The notes below the pieces were generated by a model that was not told the origin of the DNA, made no database searches, and saw only the letters and a program-made list of their open reading frames with translations. This document shows, piece after piece, positions 1 through 5,720 of a DNA stretch of 7,433 nucleotides. Numbering within the stretch: the first letter of the stretch is position 1; each line of letters begins with the position of its first letter. The position numbers were made by a program, and so were the translations under genes. The DNA comes from an uncultured Propionibacteriaceae bacterium. GTDB lineage: Bacteria > Actinomycetota > Actinomycetes > Propionibacteriales > Propionibacteriaceae. The stretch is from NCBI GenBank assembly GCA_937859105.1, contig CALMAD010000016.1, positions 1-7,433 on the forward strand. The letters are read 5' to 3'.

Positions 1-2167
1 GGGTGGCCATCGGCTGGGTGAACTCGCTGAACGCCTGGACGTCCTCCATCATCTCCTGCGCGTCGGCGTGCGTCAGCGGCTGAAAGTTCGAGATGAACGT
101 GCCCGGCCGGGCCATGTCCTTCTCGGTCTGCTTGTCGTAGCCGCGATGGATCGCGTCGTCGGGACGCTGGAACAGCAGGTGTTCGCAGTTCTGCACGTAC
201 TTGCGCGACGGCCCGTCGGGCGTCGGCGTGACCGTGGAAGCCGTGATGTCGTCCTCCGTCTGCACCTTGGACGCCGGCGTGAAGTCCGGACGCAGGCTGA
301 ACAGCCGCCAGCTGCCGTCGGCGTCGAACCCGACGCGCAGGAAGTTGACCACGATCGCCTCGCCGTCGAGCCGCAGTGAGTTGCCCTGGCGCCCGTTCAT
401 GATCGTGACGCTGAACCGGCTGCGCCAGTCGTCGCCCCACTCCGGCTGGTAGAACCGCTTGACCGTGAACACGAGCTCCTTGATGTGCGAGGGGATCTCG
501 TTGAGGAACTCGTTGTACTCGGGCGTGAACAGGCTGGAGGGCGTCAGCAGCTTGATGACCGAGCCGAAGCTGCGCTCCGGCCCGAGGATCGGGCGGTGGT
601 CCTGCCCGTTGGACGCCGGGTCCGCGAAGCGGTCGGCGTAGTTGCCGTCGATGATCTCGGCGACCCGGTCCATGTCGGCGTCGAAGTCGTTCACGTAGGC
701 GTGGCCGAAGACGAAGGCGTCCAGGATCGACTTGCTGATCTCGCTCTTGCCGCCGCCCGAGACCGTCGCGGGCTTGTGGCAGTGCGTCGCGGTGGCCGAG
801 ACGCCGACGAGGTGCCACTGCGTCGGGTCGGACTCGCGGTGCTTCGCGTAGACCCGGTAGCCGTTCGGCAGGTAGTAGGTCGTGCCGGCGAGCAACTTGA
901 TCGTGTGGGTGTCGCCGTCGGCGTTCCAGGTGATCGTCTGGTTGCGCATGCTGAACGTCGCGCCGCCGGGGACGATCACGGCGTCCGGGTTCGTGCGGTC
1001 GGTCGCGTGTCCCTCGGGCTGCAGCTCGAAGCGGTCGGGGTCGCGCTCGACGACCGCGGCGACCGTGTAACCCGCGGGCGTCCGGTTGTCGGTGAAGCCG
1101 GAACCCAGGTTGTACGCCGGGTAGACGATCGCGCCGCCGGCGTGCTCTTCCTCCGCGCAGCCGAGCAGGTTCGCGGAGTAGCCGATCTGGGTCTTGACCT
1201 CCTTCTTGCAGTACCCGAAGTAGTTGTCGGCGATGACGGTGACGATGACGCCGCGCTCGTCGCGCGCGCAGATCTTGAACGCCTGGCCGTCGTTGTAGAG
1301 CTCGCCCTCGTCGGTCCAGCACTGGCCGTCGCGCTTTTGGCGGTCGGTGGCGTCGTCGACGTGGGGGAGGCCCAGCTCCTTCTTCGTCAGGTGCGTGAGG
1401 TGGGGGGCCAGCACGACGCAGCCGCTGTGGCCGGTCCACGAGTCGGGGTGCAGGGAGGCGTCGTTCTCGGGCAACTGCGGGTCGCCGGCGTTGCCGAAGA
1501 TGCTCTCGACGAAGTCCAGGTTGGCGACCATCCCACCCGGCACGATGAACCGGATCTCCATCGAGCGCTCGGTGGTGACGCCCGGAACCGCGGGCAGGAC
1601 CGTCGGCCGCAGCAGCAGCGACACGAAGCAGGACGCCGGCTTCTCGTCGTGCGCCGAGTACGGCAGGCGCAGCGCCTCCTCCGGCGGCTGGAACGCCAGC
1701 GACAGCAGCTTCGCGAAGACCTCCCGGTCGACGGCGATCTTGTCGTCGGGGATCGGCAGGCCGCCCTCGGCGATGTGGAAGACGCCCTTCGTGGTCCGGC
1801 GGTCGTTCGCCGGGTTGTGCAGGACGCCGTTCATCAGCCGGTACGAGCTGAGCAGCTCGGAGCTGAACTCGTCGCCGTCCTTCGGCAGGGAGAGCCCGCG
1901 TGCGAGCCCGGCCTGATCGAGGATCAGGGTGCGGCGCGGCAGCTCGGGCTTCACGGACGACCCTTGAAGGTAGGAGTCGAGGAACGCCTGGATGCGCTGG
2001 TCGACCGGCGACAGTCGCTCGGCCAGCCGTCGGTTCAACTCGCGCTGGCGCGCGAGAATCGGCTCGACGAGCTCGGCGGTCGCGGCGTTTTCGACGTCGT
2101 CCGCCAGGGGCTGGCCGAGAAGGGCCAGTCGGAGATTGATCGCTGCGTTGACGTGCGTGGCGCTCAT
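1..2167 (-). CDS. Diphosphate-type phosphoenolpyruvate carboxykinase (PPi-PEPCK)-like protein, N-terminal 722 residues, cut by window edge
   Basis: The frame is open from the ATG at 2167 to the left edge, giving 722 residues without a stop. The ATG follows a good Shine-Dalgarno (AAAGGATGG, with AGGA 7 bases from the start). The protein begins MSATHVNAAINLRLALLGQP. Two segments support the call. NYFGYCKKEVK at 315-325 resembles the Tyr/Gly/Lys-Lys metal- and substrate-binding segment of PEP carboxykinases (YAGEMKKG in the ATP type). CHKPATVSGGGKSEISKSI at about 463-481 holds a Gly-Gly-Gly-Lys-Ser loop (G471-S475) like the one I recall in PPi-PEPCKs of Entamoeba and Propionibacterium. Known members are about 1,100-1,150 residues, so roughly two thirds is visible. 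The family catalyses PEP + CO2 + Pi to and from oxaloacetate + PPi in the cytoplasm, linking glycolysis with the TCA cycle. It is divergent from the sepF-like gene and looks monocistronic at its 5' end. The function call rests on remembered motifs, not an alignment. A plain hypothetical protein of this family is the fallback. Confidence 0.75.
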   Translation of the reverse strand, partial: MSATHVNAAINLRLALLGQPLADDVENAATAELVEPILARQRELNRRLAERLSPVDQRIQAFLDSYLQGSSVKPELPRRTLILDQAGLARGLSLPKDGDEFSSELLSSYRLMNGVLHNPANDRRTTKGVFHIAEGGLPIPDDKIAVDREVFAKLLSLAFQPPEEALRLPYSAHDEKPASCFVSLLLRPTVLPAVPGVTTERSMEIRFIVPGGMVANLDFVESIFGNAGDPQLPENDASLHPDSWTGHSGCVVLAPHLTHLTKKELGLPHVDDATDRQKRDGQCWTDEGELYNDGQAFKICARDERGVIVTVIADNYFGYCKKEVKTQIGYSANLLGCAEEEHAGGAIVYPAYNLGSGFTDNRTPAGYTVAAVVERDPDRFELQPEGHATDRTNPDAVIVPGGATFSMRNQTITWNADGDTHTIKLLAGTTYYLPNGYRVYAKHRESDPTQWHLVGVSATATHCHKPATVSGGGKSEISKSILDAFVFGHAYVNDFDADMDRVAEIIDGNYADRFADPASNGQDHRPILGPERSFGSVIKLLTPSSLFTPEYNEFLNEIPSHIKELVFTVKRFYQPEWGDDWRSRFSVTIMNGRQGNSLRLDGEAIVVNFLRVGFDADGSWRLFSLRPDFTPASKVQTEDDITASTVTPTPDGPSRKYVQNCEHLLFQRPDDAIHRGYDKQTEKDMARPGTFISNFQPLTHADAQEMMEDVQAFSEFTQPMAT

Positions 2168-2229
2168 GAGTCCATCCTTTCAACCGACATGGGTTGTCGC
2201 GGGCTAGTGGGCGGAGGTGCACCGGGTGC

Positions 2230-2245
2230 CCGTTCGCCTGAACGG
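2230..2245. repeat. 6-4-6 inverted repeat in the divergent spacer
   Basis: CCGTTC-GCCT-GAACGG is a perfect inverted repeat in the 197-base spacer between the divergent PEPCK-like and sepF-like genes. It lies about 63 bases upstream of the PEPCK-like start. It could be an operator or a small hairpin. Short palindromes of this size also arise by chance in such GC-rich DNA, so the role is uncertain. Confidence 0.35.
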
Positions 2246-2318
2246 ACGCCAAGGGAGGGAAAGCGGCACACCCAACGATGCCATGGCCTCGCCTGCCTCT
2301 CCGGGTTGTTCAGCGGGC

Positions 2319-2332
2319 GAACCACCCGGTTC
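2319..2332. repeat. 5-4-5 inverted repeat upstream of the sepF-like gene
   Basis: GAACC-ACCC-GGTTC is a perfect inverted repeat that ends about 32 bases before the chosen sepF-like start. Like the repeat at 2230-2245, it is built on a GAAC/GTTC core with a 4-base spacer, with the half-sites in the opposite order. It is a possible regulator site or a leader hairpin. Nothing else in the sequence confirms it. Confidence 0.3.
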
Positions 2333-2364
2333 ACGGGACGTCGCCCGGGGGAGGGCCGCGACCG

Positions 2365-2688
2365 ATGGGTAGGGTGGGCCGGGTGAGCGGGACGATCCAG
2401 ACAGGGCGGGCCACCGGGCGCGGCATCGTGGTGCAGCGGCCCACCTCGTACACCGAGGCGCGCGCGATCGGCGAGGCGCTCCGGGCCGGGTTCCTGGTCG
2501 TCCTCAATATCTCCGAGATGGACGCCGACGAGGCCTACCGGCTCGTCGACTTCGTCTCCGGGCTGGTCTTCGGGCTGAACGGCAACATCGACATCGTGAC
2601 GAGCGTCGTGCTGGTGCTCCTGCCGCCGGGGGTCATGGTGGTCGACGAGGCCGAGCAGGTCACGGGGTCGTTCTTCAACCAGAGTTAG
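2365..2688 (+). CDS. SepF-like cell division protein (short form)
   Basis: The 107-residue product matches the SepF core fold. IVVQRPTSYTEARAIGEALR (21-40) is the first strand and helix. It is followed by VVLNISEMDADEAYRLVDF (45-63), the family signature of 'VVLNL..M...DA.RLVDF', then SGLVFGLNGNIDIV and VVLVLLPPGV (81-90). It ends FFNQS, as many actinobacterial SepFs do. SepF binds the FtsZ C-terminal tail and tethers or aligns the Z ring at the membrane. The usual N-terminal amphipathic membrane-targeting helix and long linker are absent, and the gene is not next to ftsZ. It may therefore be an accessory SepF-like paralogue, as SflA and SflB are in Streptomyces. I chose ATG 2365 because GGAGG lies about 10 bases upstream. 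GTG 2374 and GTG 2383 are possible starts, and an in-frame ATG at 2278 would add 29 low-complexity residues that do not resemble a SepF N terminus. Confidence 0.85.
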   Translation: MGRVGRVSGTIQTGRATGRGIVVQRPTSYTEARAIGEALRAGFLVVLNISEMDADEAYRLVDFVSGLVFGLNGNIDIVTSVVLVLLPPGVMVVDEAEQVTGSFFNQS

Positions 2689-2810
2689 CCGGGGCTTCCA
2701 CGTCGGCCGTGGTGGGCCCGGCGCCGGGGGCTCAGGAGGCGTCCTGATCGGCCCCTGAAGCGCCCCTGGGAACCCTTCGGTGTGGCCTGGGCGCCGGTCA
2801 GACTGGTGGC

Positions 2811-3302
2811 ATGAGCAACGACCAACCCACCCCGCAGTGGCAGCAGCCGACCCAGTCCGACCCCTCGTTCCAGTATCAGGGGGCGGCCCCCGGCTCGCAG
2901 CAGCCGTGGCAGGCCCCCGAGCGCGGCCGTGACGCCGGCGGGGTCGCCTCCGGCGAAGAGCGCACGTCGGCGATGCTCGCCCACCTGTCCGCGCCCATCG
3001 CCGCCATCGTCTCCGCCGGGTGGCTGACCATCGTCGGCCCCCTCATCCTCTGGCTGATCTACCGCGACCGCTCGTGGTTCGTCCGCAACGCCGCCGCCGG
3101 GGCCTTCAACTTCACCATCTCCATGTGGCTGTTGACCGTGGTCGGCTGGCTCATGATCTTCACGATCATCCTGTCGCCGCTCGGCGCCATCCTGCTCGCC
3201 GTCGGGGCCCTCGGCTCGATCGTGCTGGGCTGCCTCGGCGCCTACAAGACGTACCACGGCGAGGCCTACCGTTACCCGTGGCAGTTCAAGGTTCTCAGCT
3301 GA
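2811..3302 (+). CDS. DUF4870 domain membrane protein with Pro/Gln-rich N-terminal tail
   Basis: The 163-residue protein has a Gln/Pro-rich, poorly structured tail at 1-48. A DUF4870 domain follows: EERTSAMLAHLSAPIAAI begins the first helix (about 62-84), and YRDRSWFVRNAAAGAFNFTIS (84-104) matches the family's conserved 'FVRFHAKQALNFQ' segment. Helices at about 100-122 and 124-146 come next, and the protein ends YRYPWQFKVLS. DUF4870 proteins are small, Tic20-like, three- to four-helix integral membrane proteins whose biochemical role is not established. The gene starts 122 bases after the sepF-like stop, and the strong terminator downstream ends its transcript. No clear Shine-Dalgarno precedes the ATG; only GGTGG lies very close to it. 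The mRNA may therefore be leaderless or weakly translated. The family call is firm and the function is unknown. Confidence 0.88.
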   Translation: MSNDQPTPQWQQPTQSDPSFQYQGAAPGSQQPWQAPERGRDAGGVASGEERTSAMLAHLSAPIAAIVSAGWLTIVGPLILWLIYRDRSWFVRNAAAGAFNFTISMWLLTVVGWLMIFTIILSPLGAILLAVGALGSIVLGCLGAYKTYHGEAYRYPWQFKVLS

Positions 3303-3362
3303 CCCCACTCCGCCGAGACCGAGGGCTGGTCCCCCTCGCAGTCCCCCCGGGCTGCACCACAC

Positions 3363-3404
3363 GCATCAGGGACGCCGCACGCGCGGCGTCGCTGATGCTT
3401 TTTT
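3363..3404 (+). terminator. Two-tier rho-independent terminator after the DUF4870 gene
   Basis: The outer arms GCATCAG (3363-3369) and CTGATGC (3392-3398) pair perfectly. After one G/G mismatch, the inner arms GACGCCGC (3371-3378) and GCGGCGTC (3383-3390) pair perfectly around the loop ACGC. Six T residues follow directly (3399-3404). That gives 15 base pairs with a U-tract, oriented for the plus strand. The minus strand has no T run after the stem, so it should act mainly on the DUF4870 transcript and shield the convergent gene that ends at 3433. Confidence 0.93.
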
Positions 3405-3432
3405 CTGTGCCCGGGCGGGTGTGCCCGTCGGC

Positions 3433-4188
3433 TCAGCTCAGCGCGACGCGCTCGACGTCGGCCCAGATGTCCCCACGCCAGCGGGCCGGCGGCTTGAGGC
3501 CGTCGCTGGTGTACCAGTTTCGGGTCGCCTCGGGGTGCGGGCCGACGAGGGTGAGGCGTCCGCGTCCGACGCGCACCGTGAGGGCGGCCGGACGACCGTT
3601 CCGGTAGCGCGCGATGATCTGCGCGCGGGCCGCGGCGCGGGGGGCGAAGACGGGCGGGTCCTGCACGTACATCGGCGTCCCGCGGCCGCGCCAGTTGATG
3701 GAGAGCACTCGCGCGCCGGAGCTGCGCGTGTCGGCCCCCGGGGTCGTCTTGTAGTCCCAGATCTCGCCCGGGAAGAGGCCGAAGCCGGGGTCGTCGGTGG
3801 CGAGGTAGGCGCCCAGGCACAGGCCGAGGTAGTGGCCGCCGCCCCGAACCCAGTTCACGATGGCCGAACGGTAGCGGCTCATGTGCCGCCAGCCGGTGTT
3901 GACGTCCGGGCCGCCGGGCTGCACGTACAGGCGGGCGCGGCGGAGGTTCGCGGGCGTGAGAGCCGTCCGCGCGCCGGGCCCGACGTACGCCGAGTTCAGG
4001 ACGCGCCGGTAGCGCATGGCCACGGCGACCGCGGCGGAGCAATCGGAGTAGGCGGCGGGGCCACGGTAGATGAGGGCGAGCGGGCGCGCGGCGGCGTCCG
4101 CGGTGGGGGCGTCGTGACCCAGCGCCGCCAGGCCGAGGGCTGCGGAGGAGGACGCGAGGAGGGTTCTGCGGGAGATGGATTCGGGCAT
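3433..4188 (-). CDS. Tat-exported BPL_N / class I glutamine amidotransferase-like protein
   Basis: The 251-residue product opens with a twin-arginine signal: SRRTLL at 6-11, a hydrophobic stretch at 10-24, and a likely cleavage near the ADAAA at 30-35. The mature part looks like the amidotransferase-like domain found at the N terminus of some biotin-protein ligases (BPL_N). ALIYRGPAAYSDCS opens it. LYVQPGGPDVNTGWRHM (87-103) is the PGG loop. GGGHYLGLCLGAYLA (116-130) is a nucleophile elbow with Cys124, and VGPHPEA (215-221) supplies His218 and Glu220. A Cys-His-Glu triad is therefore plausible. The substrate is unknown; such proteins often lack demonstrated amidotransferase activity. Export by Tat implies folding in the cytoplasm and a role at the cell surface. 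ATG 4188 has GGAGGG 8 bases upstream. It follows the oxidoreductase gene on the same strand after 129 bases containing a hairpin, so it may be transcribed separately. Confidence 0.8.
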   Translation of the reverse strand: MPESISRRTLLASSSAALGLAALGHDAPTADAAARPLALIYRGPAAYSDCSAAVAVAMRYRRVLNSAYVGPGARTALTPANLRRARLYVQPGGPDVNTGWRHMSRYRSAIVNWVRGGGHYLGLCLGAYLATDDPGFGLFPGEIWDYKTTPGADTRSSGARVLSINWRGRGTPMYVQDPPVFAPRAAARAQIIARYRNGRPAALTVRVGRGRLTLVGPHPEATRNWYTSDGLKPPARWRGDIWADVERVALS

Positions 4189-4189
4189 G

Positions 4190-4202
4190 GGAGGGACCCT
4201 CC
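4190..4202 (-). promoter_or_regulatory. 13-bp palindrome containing the ribosome binding site of the Tat-exported protein gene
   Basis: GGAGGG-A-CCCTCC reads as a perfect palindrome around one base. On the minus strand it places GGAGGG about 8 bases before the ATG at 4188 and the complementary CCCTCC right against the start. The one-base centre is too tight for a full hairpin, so only partial pairing could mask the ribosome binding site. It could also be a dyad protein site or coincidence. Confidence 0.4.
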
Positions 4203-4220
4203 AGTGGTTCGACTACGGGG

Positions 4221-4246
4221 GACACCGCGCGGGGGGACGCGGTGTC
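4221..4246 (-). terminator. Strong 9-bp hairpin between two minus-strand genes, possible terminator
   Basis: GACACCGCG (4221-4229) and CGCGGTGTC (4238-4246) pair perfectly around an 8-base loop rich in G on the plus strand. It sits 72 bases after the oxidoreductase stop and 33 bases before the next start. No T-tract follows on the minus strand, so it is not a canonical intrinsic terminator. It could be a U-less terminator, an mRNA-stabilising hairpin, or a leader structure for the downstream gene. Confidence 0.45.
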
Positions 4247-4317
4247 GCACATGCTGCCACGGGGAGACGATCTTGGCGACTACCTGTCGCGGTTCTGCTC
4301 GGGTGTCGGACGCCCGC

Positions 4318-5295
4318 TCAGGCCGTCGGGTCGATCAGGACGCGCGCCCGGATGCCGCTCTCGACCAGGTCGTGGGCCTTCGCGATGCGCGCGAGGCGCA
4401 GGGGCTTGCGGATCGGGGTCGGCAGGGCGCCCTCGGACGCCGCGGCGGTCAGGTCGGCGGCCGCGGCCCGCTTCGCCTCGACCGGGAAATCGTCGCTGCC
4501 GAGCAGCCGGATCACCAGGTTGTCGAACAGCATCGGCCAGAACGGCAGGCGCGGCTTCGGGTCGTCGGTGCCGTAGGCGGCGATGGTCGCGCCGGGGGCG
4601 GCGACGGCGGCGTCCAGCTTGAGGTTGGCCGCGAAGGCCACCTCGATGATGCGGTGGACGCCGTCGGGAGCCAGCTTGGCGATGCGCTCGCGCGCCTCGG
4701 ACCCGAGGACGACCACGTGGTCGGCCGTTCCGGATTCGACGTCGAGGAAGTCCTGCCGCTTGCGGATCGTCCCGATGACGCGGGCACCGGCCCGACGGGC
4801 CAACTGGGCGGCGAGGCGTCCGACCGCGCCGTGGACGCCCTGCACGAGCACCGTGAGGCCGTCCACGGGGCCGTCGGCGAAGACGGCCCGATGCGCGGTG
4901 ATGCCGGGGATGCCCAGGCAGGCGCCCAGGGTGTCCGGGACGCCGTCGGGCAGGTCGACCGCCAGGTCGCCCGGGACGACCACGTACTCCGCGGCCGTGC
5001 CGAACGGGCGGTACGACTGGGCGCCGTGCACCCAGACGCGGCGGCCGACGCGGGCGGCGTCCACCCCCGCGCCGACGGCGTCGATCACGCCGGAGGCGTC
5101 GCTGTGCGGGATGACGCGCGGGTAGGGCATCGGGCCGCCCTGCCAGCCCTCGCGCTTCTTCGCGTCGCCCGGGTTCACCCCCGAGTACCGGACGCGAACC
5201 AGCACCTCGCCGGGGCCGGGCGTCGGGTCGGGCAGCTCGCCGACGACGAGCACCTTGCTCGCCGGGCCCGTCTTCTCGTACCACGCCGCTCGCAT
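4318..5295 (-). CDS. Zinc-independent MDR family NADPH:quinone oxidoreductase-like enzyme
   Basis: The 325-residue protein has the full two-domain MDR layout. The N-terminal GroES-like domain carries GPGEVLVRVRYSGVNPGDAKKREG (27-50), with the 'SGVNP.D' segment typical of quinone oxidoreductases, and VIPHSDASGVIDAVG (61-75). The cofactor domain holds VLVQGVHGAVGRLAAQLAR (149-167), a GxxGxxG dinucleotide loop at G153, G156 and G159 that usually accepts NADPH. No catalytic-zinc cysteine/histidine set or structural-zinc cysteine cluster is present, which excludes zinc alcohol dehydrogenases. The family reduces quinones or activated C=C/C=O bonds in the cytosol; the substrate here is unknown. It starts 18 bases after the stop of a GntR-type regulator on the same strand, so the two are probably co-transcribed and the enzyme is probably controlled by that regulator. 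ATG 5295 has only a weak TAGG ahead of it, which fits translational coupling. Confidence 0.9.
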   Translation of the reverse strand: MRAAWYEKTGPASKVLVVGELPDPTPGPGEVLVRVRYSGVNPGDAKKREGWQGGPMPYPRVIPHSDASGVIDAVGAGVDAARVGRRVWVHGAQSYRPFGTAAEYVVVPGDLAVDLPDGVPDTLGACLGIPGITAHRAVFADGPVDGLTVLVQGVHGAVGRLAAQLARRAGARVIGTIRKRQDFLDVESGTADHVVVLGSEARERIAKLAPDGVHRIIEVAFAANLKLDAAVAAPGATIAAYGTDDPKPRLPFWPMLFDNLVIRLLGSDDFPVEAKRAAAADLTAAASEGALPTPIRKPLRLARIAKAHDLVESGIRARVLIDPTA

Positions 5296-5313
5296 GCGGT
5301 CAGCCTACGGGCG

Positions 5314-5670
5314 TCAGCGGGACACCAGGGCGTCGCGCACGGCGTCCAGGATGCGATCGTCGTCGAGACCGAGCTCCCGCAAGGTCCGGACGAAGATGCG
5401 GGCGGCCGCTCCGGACGCCTTCGCGACCGAGGCGTCCGTCCCGGTGACGAAGGAGCCGTGGCGTCCGCGGGTCTCGATGAGCCCGGACGCCTCCAACTCG
5501 CGGTACGCGCGGGCGACGGTGTTCGTCGCGAGGCTCAGCTCTTCGGCCAACTGCCGGACGGTCGGGAGGCGGTGGTTGGCCTCCAGCTCGCCGGACGCGC
5601 GGAGGGCGGTGATCTGATCCTTGATCTGTTCGTACGGAGGGGTCGGGAGGGAGGGGTCCACGGTGAACAT
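5314..5670 (-). CDS. GntR family transcriptional regulator, YtrA-like subfamily
   Basis: The 118-residue protein starts at ATG 5670, with AAGGA 5 bases upstream. PPYEQIKDQITALRASGEL (11-29) and HRLPTVRQLAEELSLATNTVARAYRELEASGLIETRGRHGSFV (33-75) form the classic GntR winged helix-turn-helix, with TVRQLAEEL and TNTVARAYREL as the two helices and the R-G-x-G-S wing. Only about 40 residues follow, made of short helices (RIFVRTLRELGLDDDRILDAVRDAL). This is the small dimerisation tail of the YtrA subfamily rather than the FadR or HutC ligand domain. Such repressors commonly sit first in operons of transport or detoxification genes and repress themselves. Here the partner is the oxidoreductase gene 18 bases downstream. 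The 15-bp palindrome 34-48 bases upstream is the likely operator. The effector cannot be read from the sequence. Confidence 0.92.
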   Translation of the reverse strand: MFTVDPSLPTPPYEQIKDQITALRASGELEANHRLPTVRQLAEELSLATNTVARAYRELEASGLIETRGRHGSFVTGTDASVAKASGAAARIFVRTLRELGLDDDRILDAVRDALVSR

Positions 5671-5703
5671 GCGATTCCTTCGACGGTCGGTCTACCCGGG
5701 GGC

Positions 5704-5720
5704 GGGTCGTGACGACCCTA
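5704..5720 (-). promoter_or_regulatory. Candidate GntR autoregulatory operator overlapping a -10 element
   Basis: GGGTCGT-G-ACGACCC (5704-5718) is a perfect palindrome with 7-base arms around one base, 34-48 bases upstream of the GntR start. On the minus strand, TAGGGT at 5720-5715 fits the TAnnnT pattern of a -10 box, so the palindrome would cover the -10 and start site, as expected for a repressor operator. No good -35 is visible. Assignment to this GntR protein is inference from position. Confidence 0.55.

Noticed and set aside
485..2386. 633-residue open frame on the plus strand
   Set aside because: It is antisense to the PEPCK-like gene, extremely rich in Val/Arg/Asp/Gly with no recognisable domain, and also runs across the divergent spacer into the sepF-like gene. 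The minus-strand protein has clear conserved segments and a good ribosome binding site.
2698..2712. CCACG-TCGGC-CGTGG hairpin after the sepF-like gene
   Set aside because: The stem is only 5 bp and no T-tract follows, so there is too little to call a terminator.
3272..4252. 326-residue minus-strand frame overlapping the Tat-exported protein
   Set aside because: Arg/Pro-rich out-of-frame shadow that also runs into the terminator and the DUF4870 gene end.
4280..5284. 334-residue minus-strand frame overlapping the oxidoreductase
   Set aside because: Same strand but a different frame from the oxidoreductase; it is an Arg/Pro/Gly-rich shadow, while the 4318-5295 frame has the full MDR motifs.
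4318..5295. Zinc-containing alcohol dehydrogenase as the identity of the MDR gene
   Set aside because: The catalytic-zinc residues and the four-cysteine structural zinc lobe are absent, which fits the zinc-independent quinone oxidoreductase branch instead.
3421..5712. 763-residue open frame on the plus strand
   Set aside because: It runs antisense through three well-supported minus-strand genes and their spacers, and its composition is that of a GC-driven shadow.
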